Below, in pieces: positions 35,381-44,978 of a stretch of DNA of 64,000 bases (positions within the stretch are counted from its first letter, which is position 1; each line of letters starts with the position of its first letter). A model generated the notes under the pieces. That model was not told the DNA's origin and made no database searches. It worked only from the letters and a program-made list of their open reading frames with translations. The DNA comes from Mangrovivirga halotolerans (GTDB lineage: Bacteria > Bacteroidota > Bacteroidia > Cytophagales > Cyclobacteriaceae). The stretch is taken from contig NZ_JAPFQN010000005.1 of NCBI RefSeq assembly GCF_026241165.1, forward strand, positions 372,001-436,000, written 5' to 3'. The translations under genes and the position numbers were made by a program.

Positions 35381-36391
35381 TTAATTCACCATAACAACAT
35401 AAGTAGCAATATATTCATTCCCTATTTTCAGATGTACATCATATTTTTCTTTGTTGTCAAACTCAATTTTAAGATCATATATTCCATCTTCCTTTTTAAA
35501 TATCAAAGGATCAACTTTCAAACGATAACTACCTCTACCTAATTCGAAAGAAAAGTTTATCGGATCAATATCCTTAAATATTTCAATGGTAATGGTTAAT
35601 TCTTCACCTTTATCAATGTTGTTTTCAAATAAATTCGGAGCGATTGGATAAATCCCCTTACTAAACGCATTCTTATAAACTAACGGCCCGTTTAAAAATG
35701 ATTCGAGTGAAAATTGTGAATCAGTCAGCAACCAGGTTGTATCCAAAGGATAGTGATTTAAGGCAAATAATTCCGGATCCGCCAGAAAATAGCCATCATT
35801 ATATTCTTTAATAAATTCCTTATCAATGGCATTTATACTTCTACTAGACCAGGTAGCATCACATAAATACCACTTACCATCAAGCTTTACAGCATTCCAT
35901 GAGTGATTGGGTATTCCTGATCCGCCAACGTTTGATCCTACAGTACGTCCATAACCATTGATTACCCTTGAATCAATATCAGCCAACCCGGCTAATTCAC
36001 TAATCAAATATGCATACCCGGTACAGATCGTCTCCTGTTCCTTTTGAAGTTTCCTGATCACTTTGAACCGAAATTCATCATTCCATTCGGCCAACCGTTC
36101 AGGATTATCAGCAAACTTCTCCCGCTTTCTTTTATTCTTCAAGAAATAGTTATAATCATTAGCCACATTATGTGTAACCCAGGTATATATTGCCCGGAAT
36201 TTCTCAGCCTGATTCTGCAACGGGCTAGTTAGGTGATAAACAAGGAGGGGCAAATTATCTAACCCCTCCCCTTCATATACTTTTGCTATACTATCTGCCC
36301 GGTTAAAATCCAGGTGTTTAAAATCAGCCTGTTGGGCATGAATCGAATATCCGTACACCAACAGGCTCAAGAATAGTATTAATCTAATCAT
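35381..36391 (-). CDS. Secreted transglutaminase-like (kyphoscoliosis peptidase-type) protein
   Basis: 336 aa. Signal peptide to about residue 20 (YSIHAQ). The transglutaminase-like core has ETICTGYAYLISELAG with Cys123, NHSWNAVKLDGKWYLCDATW with His163 and Asp178, the expected Cys-His-Asp triad. A C-terminal beta domain follows (about 230-336). The start overlaps the upstream regulatory-like-domain protein by 4 bp. Bacterial members are often peptidases or cross-linkers in the envelope; activity here is inferred. Confidence 0.82.
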   Translation of the reverse strand: MIRLILFLSLLVYGYSIHAQQADFKHLDFNRADSIAKVYEGEGLDNLPLLVYHLTSPLQNQAEKFRAIYTWVTHNVANDYNYFLKNKRKREKFADNPERLAEWNDEFRFKVIRKLQKEQETICTGYAYLISELAGLADIDSRVINGYGRTVGSNVGGSGIPNHSWNAVKLDGKWYLCDATWSSRSINAIDKEFIKEYNDGYFLADPELFALNHYPLDTTWLLTDSQFSLESFLNGPLVYKNAFSKGIYPIAPNLFENNIDKGEELTITIEIFKDIDPINFSFELGRGSYRLKVDPLIFKKEDGIYDLKIEFDNKEKYDVHLKIGNEYIATYVVMVN

Positions 36392-37110
36392 TGAAAAACA
36401 CTTTTAATTCGATCCCAAAGAGATGGCTTTGAAACAAACACCTTTCCTACTGCAACCTCACCCATTAGCTCATATTCCATGGGTTCAATTTTAATTTCTA
36501 TTGATGCAGCTTGTGATGGGTTTTCTACCTTGTATTCAGCTGAATGATATCCAACGAAACTAAAAATTAACACATCCCCTGTTTCAATACCTTGCAAAGA
36601 GAATTTACCATTGACATCGGTTACTGTTCCCCGGTTTGTTCCCTTAATGATAACATTAACTCCTGGCAACATTTCACCTTCTTCATCTGTTACTGTACCA
36701 TTTACGGTGAATCCCGGTATAGAAACCTTGCGGTTATGACTATCAATGGTATTTACAGTTTGATTCACTTCAACAGGAATAATGGAAGCAGACTTTGCTT
36801 TTGCTAATGCCGGCGTGCCGGCAAGTATTAATGATAAACCTAACAAGCCCGTTCCTATCCAGCGAAAATGAGGAAACTTGAATTGAGCAGAATTAAACTC
36901 GTACGTTTTCAGTTGACCTGATGTAAATCTCCCACAAGTATTACTCTTAGTGGTATTAAAATACTGAATAATCTCAGCTTCAGTCATTTTGGTGAAATCA
37001 ACTACATTTTTCTGGCATGATTGACAAAATCCTCCGTTGGTGGTTGGTGTGAAATTTTGGAATTTCTCCGAGCAGGGAGAGTCGATAGATAAGTTAAATT
37101 GTTTTTTCAT
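36388..37110 (-). CDS. Membrane-anchored carboxypeptidase-like regulatory domain protein with N-terminal Cys motif
   Basis: The start at 37110 (MKKQFNLSIDSPCSEKFQNF) is chosen because this opening is the usual one for the family; an in-frame ATG at 37155 would add 15 residues. The N-terminal segment has C-x(n)-FCQSCQKNVVDFTKM, a conserved cytoplasmic Cys motif of Bacteroidota. A membrane helix follows (GTGLLGLSLILAGTPALA). A carboxypeptidase-regulatory-like domain (GTVTDEEGEMLPGVNVIIKG, VTDVNGKFSLQG) makes up the rest, as in TonB receptors but without a plug or barrel. Its 4-bp overlap with the transglutaminase-like gene suggests a joint role. Confidence 0.75.
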   Translation of the reverse strand: MKKQFNLSIDSPCSEKFQNFTPTTNGGFCQSCQKNVVDFTKMTEAEIIQYFNTTKSNTCGRFTSGQLKTYEFNSAQFKFPHFRWIGTGLLGLSLILAGTPALAKAKSASIIPVEVNQTVNTIDSHNRKVSIPGFTVNGTVTDEEGEMLPGVNVIIKGTNRGTVTDVNGKFSLQGIETGDVLIFSFVGYHSAEYKVENPSQAASIEIKIEPMEYELMGEVAVGKVFVSKPSLWDRIKSVFQ

Positions 37111-37164
37111 AATTGTTCGTTTATTGACAGGATGCAGGACAATAAAAAATTCCATAAAAAATCT

Positions 37165-37908
37165 TTACATTTTTTTTGTGCTGTATCTGTCAACAAATCT
37201 TTTCAGAACAATTTGAGGTATTTCAGTTTTGACATTCTGATATCTCCTGATCATGGCTTCTGATTCCTTAGGATCAAAATAACCGTGATTCTTATAATAA
37301 ACAATTCGTTTTGCCATACCCGGTCCATCGAGCTCGCAATGAAACTGTACAGCATAAATATTATGCTTCATTCGGATAATTTGCACCGGAGAAAGATCTG
37401 AGCTTCCTAACAGTACTGCTTCTTCTGGTATTGTCTGACAAGCTTCCTTATGACCACAAAAACCAATGAATGAATCAGGTAACCCGGAAAAGAGAGGATC
37501 TTCCCTCCCATCATCATTTAAGTGAATTTCTGTATAGCCTACAGGTTCTGAGTATTTTTCTTTAGACACTATCCCTCCGGCATATTTAACCATTGATCCT
37601 AGTCCATAGCAAGTCCCAAAAAAGGGTATATCATTTTCGATAATGGATGCATATAGCTGGTCTAATTCATTTTCAAACCGAATTTGAAACCCGGGTTTTT
37701 TATCTATATCATCACTGACATTACTGGGTCCTCCGCCTACAATTATACCTGCAAAATCACAGGCATTGATGCTGTCGAAAGATTCTTTTTCCATTCTGAT
37801 CCGTACAACTTCATTTCTTTCCAAACCACCATATTTCATAATAGCTTCGAACTCCTGATCAGCAGCCTCATCAATAACCCGTAATTGTAAAATCAGAAAT
37901 GGTTTCAT
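37165..37908 (-). CDS. Class I glutamine amidotransferase (GMP synthase-like GATase domain protein)
   Basis: 247 aa. GATase1 fold with GGGPSNVSD, the nucleophile elbow FFGTCYGLGSMVKY (catalytic Cys) and VQFHCELDGPGM with the catalytic His and nearby Glu. There is no attached synthetase domain, so it is a stand-alone glutamine amidotransferase-like enzyme, as in YfeJ-type proteins. Nitrogen acceptor unknown. Not obviously in an operon, 54 bp upstream of the next minus-strand gene start. Confidence 0.86.
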   Translation of the reverse strand: MKPFLILQLRVIDEAADQEFEAIMKYGGLERNEVVRIRMEKESFDSINACDFAGIIVGGGPSNVSDDIDKKPGFQIRFENELDQLYASIIENDIPFFGTCYGLGSMVKYAGGIVSKEKYSEPVGYTEIHLNDDGREDPLFSGLPDSFIGFCGHKEACQTIPEEAVLLGSSDLSPVQIIRMKHNIYAVQFHCELDGPGMAKRIVYYKNHGYFDPKESEAMIRRYQNVKTEIPQIVLKRFVDRYSTKKM

Positions 37909-38019
37909 CGTACAGCAACTCTAAAATTGTTAGTATTAAAATACAACCAAAAGAGTATTTCTGCAATCGAAAATATTCAATCTAAGACAGCACTATAAAT
38001 TATCTTATAAGGCTAAAAT

Positions 38020-39147
38020 TTAAATCCACTTTTTCTTTCTGAAATAGATCACCATGATAATAGAGATGATGAACATAACTCCTAAAATCCCAAAATACCC
38101 ATACCGTAGATTTAATTCCGGCATGTAATCGAAGTTCATACCATAAATACCGGCAACGAAAGTTAAAGGAATAAAAATTGTCGCTACAGTAGTCAAAACC
38201 TTCATTATTTCATTCATTTTTTGACTAAGTGCGGCAAAATAAATATTGGTTAAGCTTTCCAGTTTATTTTGAGTACTATCTATTTCATCTATTGCTGATG
38301 AGGCAGTGTTAACCAGGTCTTTAAAGTACCTGACGTTCTCTTTTCTGATTAACCCGGATTCCTCATTTAATATATTAAGCAAAACCTCCTTAAAAGGACC
38401 AAGCGCTTTCTTAATGATCTGAGCCATTCCTTTCATACTCTCCAGGGCTAAGGTCGTTTCTTCCGAGGGCCTCCTTAAAATTTCCTTTTCGAGAGTTGAA
38501 GCCTGCTTATTTATTTCATCAATTGTAATAAAATAATGATCCAGTATTGAATCGAGCATTTGAACAAGGAGATAATCTATACTTCGTTTCCTGATAAACC
38601 CCACTCCTTCTGTAATTTTATTCCTTATGCTGGTAAAATGATCAGTCTTTTCTTCCTGGAATGAGATCAAATAATTTTCACCCATTACAAAAGACATATG
38701 CTCAATTATTACTTCGTTATTTTCCTGTTTGATTGGAGATTTAACATTTAGAAAAAGATAATTATCATCAATTTCTATTTTAGGTCGTTGCGTAGTATCC
38801 AGAATTTGCCTTATGACCAATCGTTCAAGATTATAGATCTCTCCTATTTTTTCTATTTTAGGCACTTCGTGGAGTCCGTGAAAATTCAGCCATATATTTT
38901 CACTTGTATCAAGTTCCTTTAATTTAAAAAAATCATTGAATTTCGTATCCTCTGTGTAATTTTCTAAAGAATAGGTGTATAACTGGGTATCTACTTTTTC
39001 AACTTTCTTTTTACCAATGAAGGTTAGTTCTGCTTTGGCCTTTGCCTCGGATTTCTGATTCGTATAAAAATCATGGCCGATCCCGGTAATACTCTGGAGT
39101 CCTTTAAACAATAACTTATCAGGCCGAAGGAATTCTTTAGATTTCAT
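38020..39147 (-). CDS. corA: CorA family magnesium/cobalt transporter
   Basis: 375 aa. A large N-terminal cytoplasmic domain and long stalk helix are followed by two C-terminal membrane helices. The signature GMNFDYMPELNLRYGYFG sits in the loop after the first helix (ATIFIPLTFVAGIYGMNF). The C-terminus is basic (FRKKKWI). CorA forms a pentameric inner-membrane divalent-cation channel. Monocistronic. Magnesium versus cobalt or zinc preference cannot be told. Confidence 0.93.
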   Translation of the reverse strand: MKSKEFLRPDKLLFKGLQSITGIGHDFYTNQKSEAKAKAELTFIGKKKVEKVDTQLYTYSLENYTEDTKFNDFFKLKELDTSENIWLNFHGLHEVPKIEKIGEIYNLERLVIRQILDTTQRPKIEIDDNYLFLNVKSPIKQENNEVIIEHMSFVMGENYLISFQEEKTDHFTSIRNKITEGVGFIRKRSIDYLLVQMLDSILDHYFITIDEINKQASTLEKEILRRPSEETTLALESMKGMAQIIKKALGPFKEVLLNILNEESGLIRKENVRYFKDLVNTASSAIDEIDSTQNKLESLTNIYFAALSQKMNEIMKVLTTVATIFIPLTFVAGIYGMNFDYMPELNLRYGYFGILGVMFIISIIMVIYFRKKKWI

Positions 39148-39286
39148 ATTTAGTGGTTTTGAAAGGAGAAAAAATAATAAATCGAGTAGTTATATTTGAA
39201 TGATAACCCTAAAAACTTTTGGTTATTATAGATATAGTGAAACCTTTTAAAGAATTGCATTAGATATTGGTTGGTCAAAAGCACCA

Positions 39287-39706
39287 TCAATCCTCTAATA
39301 ATTCTTTAATATAATTTTTGCTCTTATCCAGTAGGGAATCTAACTGGTAAGTATTTTCTTCTTTCTTTATCAAATTGATTGTATCTCCGGAATTAATAAA
39401 TTCATTTCCTTTACCAAGAGTAACTGCAATTACCTTCGTACCAAATAAATCCGTGCTTTCAACTTTAAATTTTGAATCTGTTGCCAGCTTAGGCACCTCA
39501 TCCAGATTTAATTTCACAATAATCTCTCCCTGGTTATTAATAGCAATATCATCCACCATTCCAATTTGAAAATCCTTGACCAGCACCTTAGATTTGGTGG
39601 TAAGACCGTTTACTTTTTCTGTTTTAAGGTAAATTGTTTTTGTACTTTTAGTACAGGCAAAAATAAGGACAGAGAGAAAAAATATTTTTATTAAACGTAG
39701 ATTCAT
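39287..39706 (-). CDS. MlaD/MCE-domain lipoprotein
   Basis: The start at 39706 gives MNLRLIKIFFLSVLIFAC, a lipoprotein signal with Cys18. The rest is a single MCE domain: VNGLTTKSKVLVKDFQIGMV, VKLNLDEVPKLATDSKFKVE and LFGTKVIAVTLGKG. MCE proteins form hexameric lipid-transfer rings; here there is no adjacent permease or ATPase, and the protein is shorter than MlaD (140 aa) and lipid-anchored rather than helix-anchored. A role in phospholipid or small-molecule trafficking is by family only. Confidence 0.76.
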   Translation of the reverse strand: MNLRLIKIFFLSVLIFACTKSTKTIYLKTEKVNGLTTKSKVLVKDFQIGMVDDIAINNQGEIIVKLNLDEVPKLATDSKFKVESTDLFGTKVIAVTLGKGNEFINSGDTINLIKKEENTYQLDSLLDKSKNYIKELLED

Positions 39707-39872
39707 AAATACTATTCTATCATTAATTAGAAGACCACAAATTACAGTATACATCCATAAATCAACAATGAAATAATTCTTAATTTAATATTTTGGGATG
39801 TCCTTCTTTATTTCTTCAAAGAATCTCTATTAAATAATTATCTTTAACCTTTATTAATCTGAAATCTAGTTT

Positions 39873-41234
39873 ATGCGCATTACGAAGCTTATTACTCTTT
39901 TTTGTTTTTCATTTTTGATCTTTACTTCGTGTAATTACCAGGAAAACACGACATCTGAAGACGAAAGCAAAGATGTTAAGTCATCCAATGAAAAAGTAAC
40001 GGTTGAGGATGTCGAACGTGGAATCCGGGAAAATATAGCCTCTCAAACTCAAGAAGGTAATGGGTATTTTAAGTTTAGTAATGACACCACCGATTTTAAT
40101 CTGAAACTGGTTCGGGTGCATACTGAATACCTCTCTGTACTGGGGCCTAATGAGTTTTTTGCCTGCGTAGACCTGGCTACCGAAAGTGGTGATGTATATG
40201 ATGTCGATTTCTTTCTGAACGGGACTAAAAATGAGATGACGGTTACGCGTACAGATTTACACAAGCTAAACGGTAAACCTTACTACACCTGGAAACAAAA
40301 TAAAGATAAAACCTGGGTAACTGTTCCGGTAGAACAGGCTTCTAACAAATTAATGGGTGTAATAGAAGGTCAGGATAATTTCTCTTTTACCTATGAAGCA
40401 ACTATTCCCGAAATAACTGAAAATGCTGAGGTTTGGATTCCAATTGCTCAGTCTGATGAATTTCAAACTATTGAAATCATCTCCATCGAAACTCCAGGCG
40501 AGCATAAAATGATCAGTGATCCTGATTTTGATAATTCAATTTTATATATGAATCTCGATCCTTCGCATAGTGGAAAGAAAATATCAATTAATTACGAAGT
40601 AAACCGATTAGAAAAAGGTCCTTATGAAGAAGACTCTGATCCATCAAAATACCTTCAGGCCAATAAACTTCTACCAATTGGAGACCGTTTTGCGGTTATT
40701 GCGAATGATGTTATCGAAAAAAGGGAGGCCTCTACCCCACTCACCAAGGCTCGTGCTTTATATGATCATGTGATTGAGGAAGTTCGATATGCCAAACAAG
40801 GCACTTACGGTACCGGGGATGCTGACTATGCCTGTGATTCAAAGTCTGGAAACTGTACTGAATTTCATTCTTTATTTATATCATTGGCTCGATCAGCGGG
40901 TATTCCTGCTCGTTTTGCTGTCGGTGCTGCTATCCCATCATCAAGAAATGAAGGTGGTGTAAATGGCTATCACTGCTGGGCTGAATTTTATGCTGAAGGT
41001 AAATGGTGGCCGGTAGATATTAGTGAGGCAGATAAATACACTGCCCTGGCAACTTATTATTTTGGGCATCACCCGGCAAACAGAATTGAATTTAGTCGTG
41101 GAAGGGATATCAAACCGGAGATCATGCCAAAATCCGGATCTATTAATTTCCTGGCTTACCCGGTGTTAGAAATAAAAGGTGAACCTGTGCGCGTTGACAC
41201 TAAATTCACCTTTAATAGAGATACTAAAATCTAG
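39873..41234 (+). CDS. Transglutaminase-like domain lipoprotein
   Basis: 453 aa. Signal peptide ends at LIFTSCNYQ (Cys20). The C-terminal transglutaminase core has SGNCTEFHSLFISLARSAGI with Cys328, GYHCWAEFYAEGKWWPVDIS with His367 and Asp382. The N-terminal half (about 50-290) is beta-rich, as in the TgpA/YebA-related secreted transglutaminase-like proteins. Only 10 bp separate its stop from the convergent small lipoprotein gene. Enzyme activity (proteolysis or cross-linking) is inferred from the intact triad. Confidence 0.82.
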   Translation: MRITKLITLFCFSFLIFTSCNYQENTTSEDESKDVKSSNEKVTVEDVERGIRENIASQTQEGNGYFKFSNDTTDFNLKLVRVHTEYLSVLGPNEFFACVDLATESGDVYDVDFFLNGTKNEMTVTRTDLHKLNGKPYYTWKQNKDKTWVTVPVEQASNKLMGVIEGQDNFSFTYEATIPEITENAEVWIPIAQSDEFQTIEIISIETPGEHKMISDPDFDNSILYMNLDPSHSGKKISINYEVNRLEKGPYEEDSDPSKYLQANKLLPIGDRFAVIANDVIEKREASTPLTKARALYDHVIEEVRYAKQGTYGTGDADYACDSKSGNCTEFHSLFISLARSAGIPARFAVGAAIPSSRNEGGVNGYHCWAEFYAEGKWWPVDISEADKYTALATYYFGHHPANRIEFSRGRDIKPEIMPKSGSINFLAYPVLEIKGEPVRVDTKFTFNRDTKI

Positions 41235-41244
41235 TATTTAAATA

Positions 41245-41517
41245 TTAGTTAGAAGGATGCTCATCTCCGTCTTCATCTGAAGATGGATGCTCTCCTTCAG
41301 GATGCTCTCCTTCAGGATGTTCTGCATCGTGATCATGGTCTTCGTGAGTACTATCATTCATATGCTCCTCTTCCATTGGCATTTCTTCATCCATTTGTTC
41401 CATTGTATCATCTTCAGTAGACTCCTGGCTACCTGATCCACATGAAGTTAAAGCAAATGTCATAAAAAGAGCCATTGCAAATATGCTAACTGCTAGTGAT
41501 TTAAATTTCTTGATCAT
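41245..41517 (-). CDS. Small His/Glu-rich lipoprotein
   Basis: 90 aa. Signal peptide ends at FALTSCGSG (Cys26). The mature 65 residues are almost entirely Asp, Glu, His, Pro, Ser and Met, with HEDHDHDAEHPEGEHPEGEH as a tandem repeat of EHPEG. Likely disordered and metal-binding (inference). It is monocistronic with a 216-bp upstream gap. Confidence 0.68.
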   Translation of the reverse strand: MIKKFKSLAVSIFAMALFMTFALTSCGSGSQESTEDDTMEQMDEEMPMEEEHMNDSTHEDHDHDAEHPEGEHPEGEHPSSDEDGDEHPSN

Positions 41518-41733
41518 AACTGTATTGATTAATTATTAAAAAATTGAATAGCAGTAAATATATGGTTGTTATTTATCAATTCAAAAAAAAGAGTAGTTAT
41601 ATATCCTTGCCACCTTTCTAATAATGGAATATCCTTCTTCGAAATTTCTTTTTGTCAATTAGGATAATAAACAACTTGTATTTTAATCTTTCTTTATTGT
41701 ATCTTAATAACCAGACCATTTTACCATCATAAT

Positions 41734-43377
41734 ATGAAAAAATTCAATAGCCCGTTAGATGCATTTTCCTGGTGGGCGGAAACTACTCCTGAAAATATAT
41801 TCCTCAGACAGCCCATCAATAGAAAGTTTATTGAATACAGCTATGACCAGGTAAATATTGAAGCCCGAGAAATGGCTAATGCTTTATTACAGATAGTGAA
41901 TCCCGGGGATCACGTAGCTATTTTATCCAAAAATTGTGCTCACTGGTTTATGGCTGACCTGGCTATTATGATGGCAGGATGCATTTCTATTCCAATCTAT
42001 CCTACCCTTGATGCAGAAGGTATCCAAAGCATTCTTGAACATAGTGAAACCAAAGGCATTATTATTGGAAAGCTCGATGATTATTCTGCCCAGCAACCGG
42101 GCATCACTGATATTCCCAGAATTGGTGTCGAATTGTATGGAATTAAGGAACAATATTCATGGGAAAAGCTAATAGAGGAAAACGAACCCCTTGAAAATAT
42201 ACATAAACAATCTCCTGAAGAGCTAATGACCATAATGTACACTTCAGGCACTACTGGTTCCCCTAAAGGAGTTATGCATAAGGTAAGTTCTTTCACTCTA
42301 CTGGTAAATACATATATTGACATCTTTGATTGGCCTGAGAACATGTCTTACTTTTCATATCTTCCGCTGACTCACATCGCTGAAAGGGGTGGCTTGGAAA
42401 TGCCTGCAATATTTTTCGGAGCTACGGTTAGTTTTGCCGAATCCCTGGAAACTTTTGCTCAGGATCTGGCCAGTGTACAGCCTGTGATGTTCTTTGGAGT
42501 TCCCCGAATCTGGCAAAAATTTAAAGAAAAGGTCAATGAGTCTATTCCTGAAAAGAAATTAAACCGCCTTCTAAAGATCCCTCTACTCAACACTTTTATA
42601 AAGAAAAAGATCAAAAATAAGCTGGGCTTGAGTAATTCAATCTTCAATGCATCAGGTGCTGCTCCACTATCACCCGAAATAATTAACTGGTATAAGAAGA
42701 TCGGAGTATCGATCAACCAGGTTTATGGTATGACTGAAGATTGTATACTTTCGCATTACAATATGCCGGATACTAACCGTATTGGGTCTGTTGGAAAGCC
42801 ATTGCCCGGAGTTACTTCAAAATTATCTCCGGAGGGAGAGATTTTGATAAAAAGTGATGCGTTGATGCTGGGGTATTATAAAAAGGCTGAAAAAACAGTG
42901 GAATCATTCACGGACGATGGTTTTCTGAAAACAGGTGATATCGGTGAATTTGACCATGATGGTTATTTATACATTACCGGGAGAAGTAAAGATCAGTTCA
43001 AAACTGATAAAGGAAAATACGTTCATCCAGGACCTCTGGAAAGTAAATTATCAATGAATACCGCTATTGAACAGGTTTGTATTGTGGGTACCGGAATTGC
43101 TCAGCCTATTGCGTTAGTAATTCTTTCTGAATCGGGGAAAAAAATGGATAAAAAAGTCCTTGAAGATTCGATTGTTGATTCAATAAAAGAATTAAATAAA
43201 TCTGCTCAAAAACATGAGAAAGTTGAAAAAGCTGTGATCATGAAAGAAGAGTGGAGTGTAGATAACGGTCTGATGACTCCTACAATGAAAATAAAAAGGA
43301 ACAGAATTGAAGAAATTCATCAACACATGTATCCGGAGTGGTTTAACTCTCCTGAAAACGTGGTTTATGAAAGTTAA
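41734..43377 (+). CDS. AMP-dependent synthetase, long-chain acyl-CoA ligase-like
   Basis: 547 aa. ANL superfamily motifs: YTSGTTGSPKGVMHK (phosphate loop), YLPLTHIAERGGLE, NQVYGMTEDCILSHYN, FLKTGDIGEFDHDGYLYITG (adenylate-binding Asp) and the C-terminal catalytic Lys region NGLMTPTMKIKRNRI. It lacks a membrane anchor. It probably activates fatty acids to acyl-CoA in the cytoplasm, as FadD/FAA1-type long-chain ligases do. Single gene. Confidence 0.88.
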   Translation: MKKFNSPLDAFSWWAETTPENIFLRQPINRKFIEYSYDQVNIEAREMANALLQIVNPGDHVAILSKNCAHWFMADLAIMMAGCISIPIYPTLDAEGIQSILEHSETKGIIIGKLDDYSAQQPGITDIPRIGVELYGIKEQYSWEKLIEENEPLENIHKQSPEELMTIMYTSGTTGSPKGVMHKVSSFTLLVNTYIDIFDWPENMSYFSYLPLTHIAERGGLEMPAIFFGATVSFAESLETFAQDLASVQPVMFFGVPRIWQKFKEKVNESIPEKKLNRLLKIPLLNTFIKKKIKNKLGLSNSIFNASGAAPLSPEIINWYKKIGVSINQVYGMTEDCILSHYNMPDTNRIGSVGKPLPGVTSKLSPEGEILIKSDALMLGYYKKAEKTVESFTDDGFLKTGDIGEFDHDGYLYITGRSKDQFKTDKGKYVHPGPLESKLSMNTAIEQVCIVGTGIAQPIALVILSESGKKMDKKVLEDSIVDSIKELNKSAQKHEKVEKAVIMKEEWSVDNGLMTPTMKIKRNRIEEIHQHMYPEWFNSPENVVYES

Positions 43378-43420
43378 TTATCCATGAATTGGTAATAGTA
43401 TGATCTAATAAGGCTCTATT

Positions 43421-44101
43421 TTAATTTCCATCGATCAGGTTTAAAGAACCCTCACTGGATTGTTCTATTTCCGGTTGACCTTTGTATATCACAGTGGCTG
43501 ATCCTTCAACATTTATAGTCAGTTTTTCAGTACAGGTAATCTCAAAATCACCTGAACCCACTACGTTAATTATAATATTCTTCGATTCAACTTTGAAGTT
43601 TTTCATTGTCATTTTACCATCAACATTAATAATCTGGGTATCGATTGTGCCACTCATGTTAATATATGCCTCACCTGAATTACTAATATTCATTTGATCC
43701 AAGGTTAAATCACCTTCAGAAACTATATTGCTTTTTCCTTCAGCCTCGATTGATGATATATCCGGCACCACTACATTAACCCAAACACCATGATTTGTAT
43801 TGAAACACCTGACGTTGTCTTCATATCCAACCAAAAGTGTGTTACCATTTACCTTATGATATAAAGGTCCATACATTTCCGGTTCTGCAGAAATTGTTAC
43901 CGACTGTTCTGCTCCCTGGGTTAATTCTAAATTAATTGGTCCGGATAAAGCAACAGAATTGAAATTACCCAGTTCAAGGGGATAATCAATTACATTTCCT
44001 GATCCGGTAAGGCAAAGATCATCATCTTTACAAGAGGAAACCACGATTAAACATAGAAGAGCTAAATAAAGCGTTTTCCAAATTCCATAACTACTTTTCA
44101 T
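43421..44101 (-). CDS. DUF2807 (GIN domain) secreted lipoprotein
   Basis: 226 aa. Signal peptide ends at LIVVSSCKDD (Cys24). The body is the repetitive beta-solenoid-like GIN domain: LGNFNSVALSGPINLELTQG, then QSVTISAEPE, then stacked short strands (NVVGSGDFEITC, NVEGSATVIYKG). The family is exported to the envelope and often annotated as head-GIN or putative autotransporter adhesin; the role is unproved. Monocistronic. Confidence 0.84.
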   Translation of the reverse strand: MKSSYGIWKTLYLALLCLIVVSSCKDDDLCLTGSGNVIDYPLELGNFNSVALSGPINLELTQGAEQSVTISAEPEMYGPLYHKVNGNTLLVGYEDNVRCFNTNHGVWVNVVVPDISSIEAEGKSNIVSEGDLTLDQMNISNSGEAYINMSGTIDTQIINVDGKMTMKNFKVESKNIIINVVGSGDFEITCTEKLTINVEGSATVIYKGQPEIEQSSEGSLNLIDGN

Positions 44102-44273
44102 GGCTTATTACCTTATTTGTTAAATACCTGTATTTAATTTAACTCTTTTGGTAATTATATTTTTACAAAATGTTATAAAAGGATAGAATGATAAACCGGT
44201 GGTGTTAAATCGACATCTTTTGATTTAAAACAGAAATGTAATCTGCTCTATTATGCTTTGAAAGTCAGATTAT

Positions 44274-44978
44274 TTAACCAATAATTTTATTAATAGAGTT
44301 TTTATATGTCTGGCCTACTGGAATCTTGATATCGCCAATTATAATCTGGTTCCCTTCAATCCTGTCAATTTTAGGAACGGCGATCAAATATGATTTATGT
44401 ACCCGGATAAATTCAAATGGAGCTAATTCTGCTTCATAATGAGATATTTTTTCATGGCTAATGATCAATTCATCTTCTAAATGGATTTTCACATAATTTC
44501 CATAAGCTTCAATATATAAAATATCATCCACGGTTATTTGGTGGTATTTTTTATCACTCTTAATAAACAACCTGTTATTTTCTTTTTTCTTTTCTTCCTG
44601 TAAAGGAGTTGAATGTTGTACAGGAGTGGCTTGTGTAGCCTTATTAATTGCCTGAACTAACCGATCGAAACTAAAAGGTTTTAATAGATAATCAACCACA
44701 TTTAATTCATATCCCTCTAAAGCAAACTCCTTATATGCGGTGGTAACTATTACCTTAGGAGGATGTGATAGTGTTCTTAAGAAGTCAAACCCACTTAATT
44801 TGGGCATATTTATATCTAAAAAGATGATATCGACTTTAACTCCTTTATTCAATAACTGAATTGCTTCCATCGCATTATAACAATGGCCAACCAGTTCCAA
44901 ATGGGGAAGCATCCCACAAAATTCCTCGATAAGATCATGGGCCAGTGGTTCGTCGTCTACTATTAAATAATTGATCAC
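44274..44978 (-). CDS. LytTR family response regulator
   Basis: 234 aa. Receiver domain at 1-120 with DDEP acidic pocket, phosphoacceptor Asp in VDIIFLDINMPKLSGFDFL and Lys in YLLKPFSF. The C-terminal LytTR DNA-binding domain follows (about 140-234: LFIKSDKKYHQITVDDILYI, then ISHYEAEL and FIRVHKSYLIAVPKID). It overlaps the sensor kinase gene by 4 bp. The pair is divergent from the ABC/M1 peptidase operon and may control it. Confidence 0.93.
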   Translation of the reverse strand: MINYLIVDDEPLAHDLIEEFCGMLPHLELVGHCYNAMEAIQLLNKGVKVDIIFLDINMPKLSGFDFLRTLSHPPKVIVTTAYKEFALEGYELNVVDYLLKPFSFDRLVQAINKATQATPVQHSTPLQEEKKKENNRLFIKSDKKYHQITVDDILYIEAYGNYVKIHLEDELIISHEKISHYEAELAPFEFIRVHKSYLIAVPKIDRIEGNQIIIGDIKIPVGQTYKNSINKIIG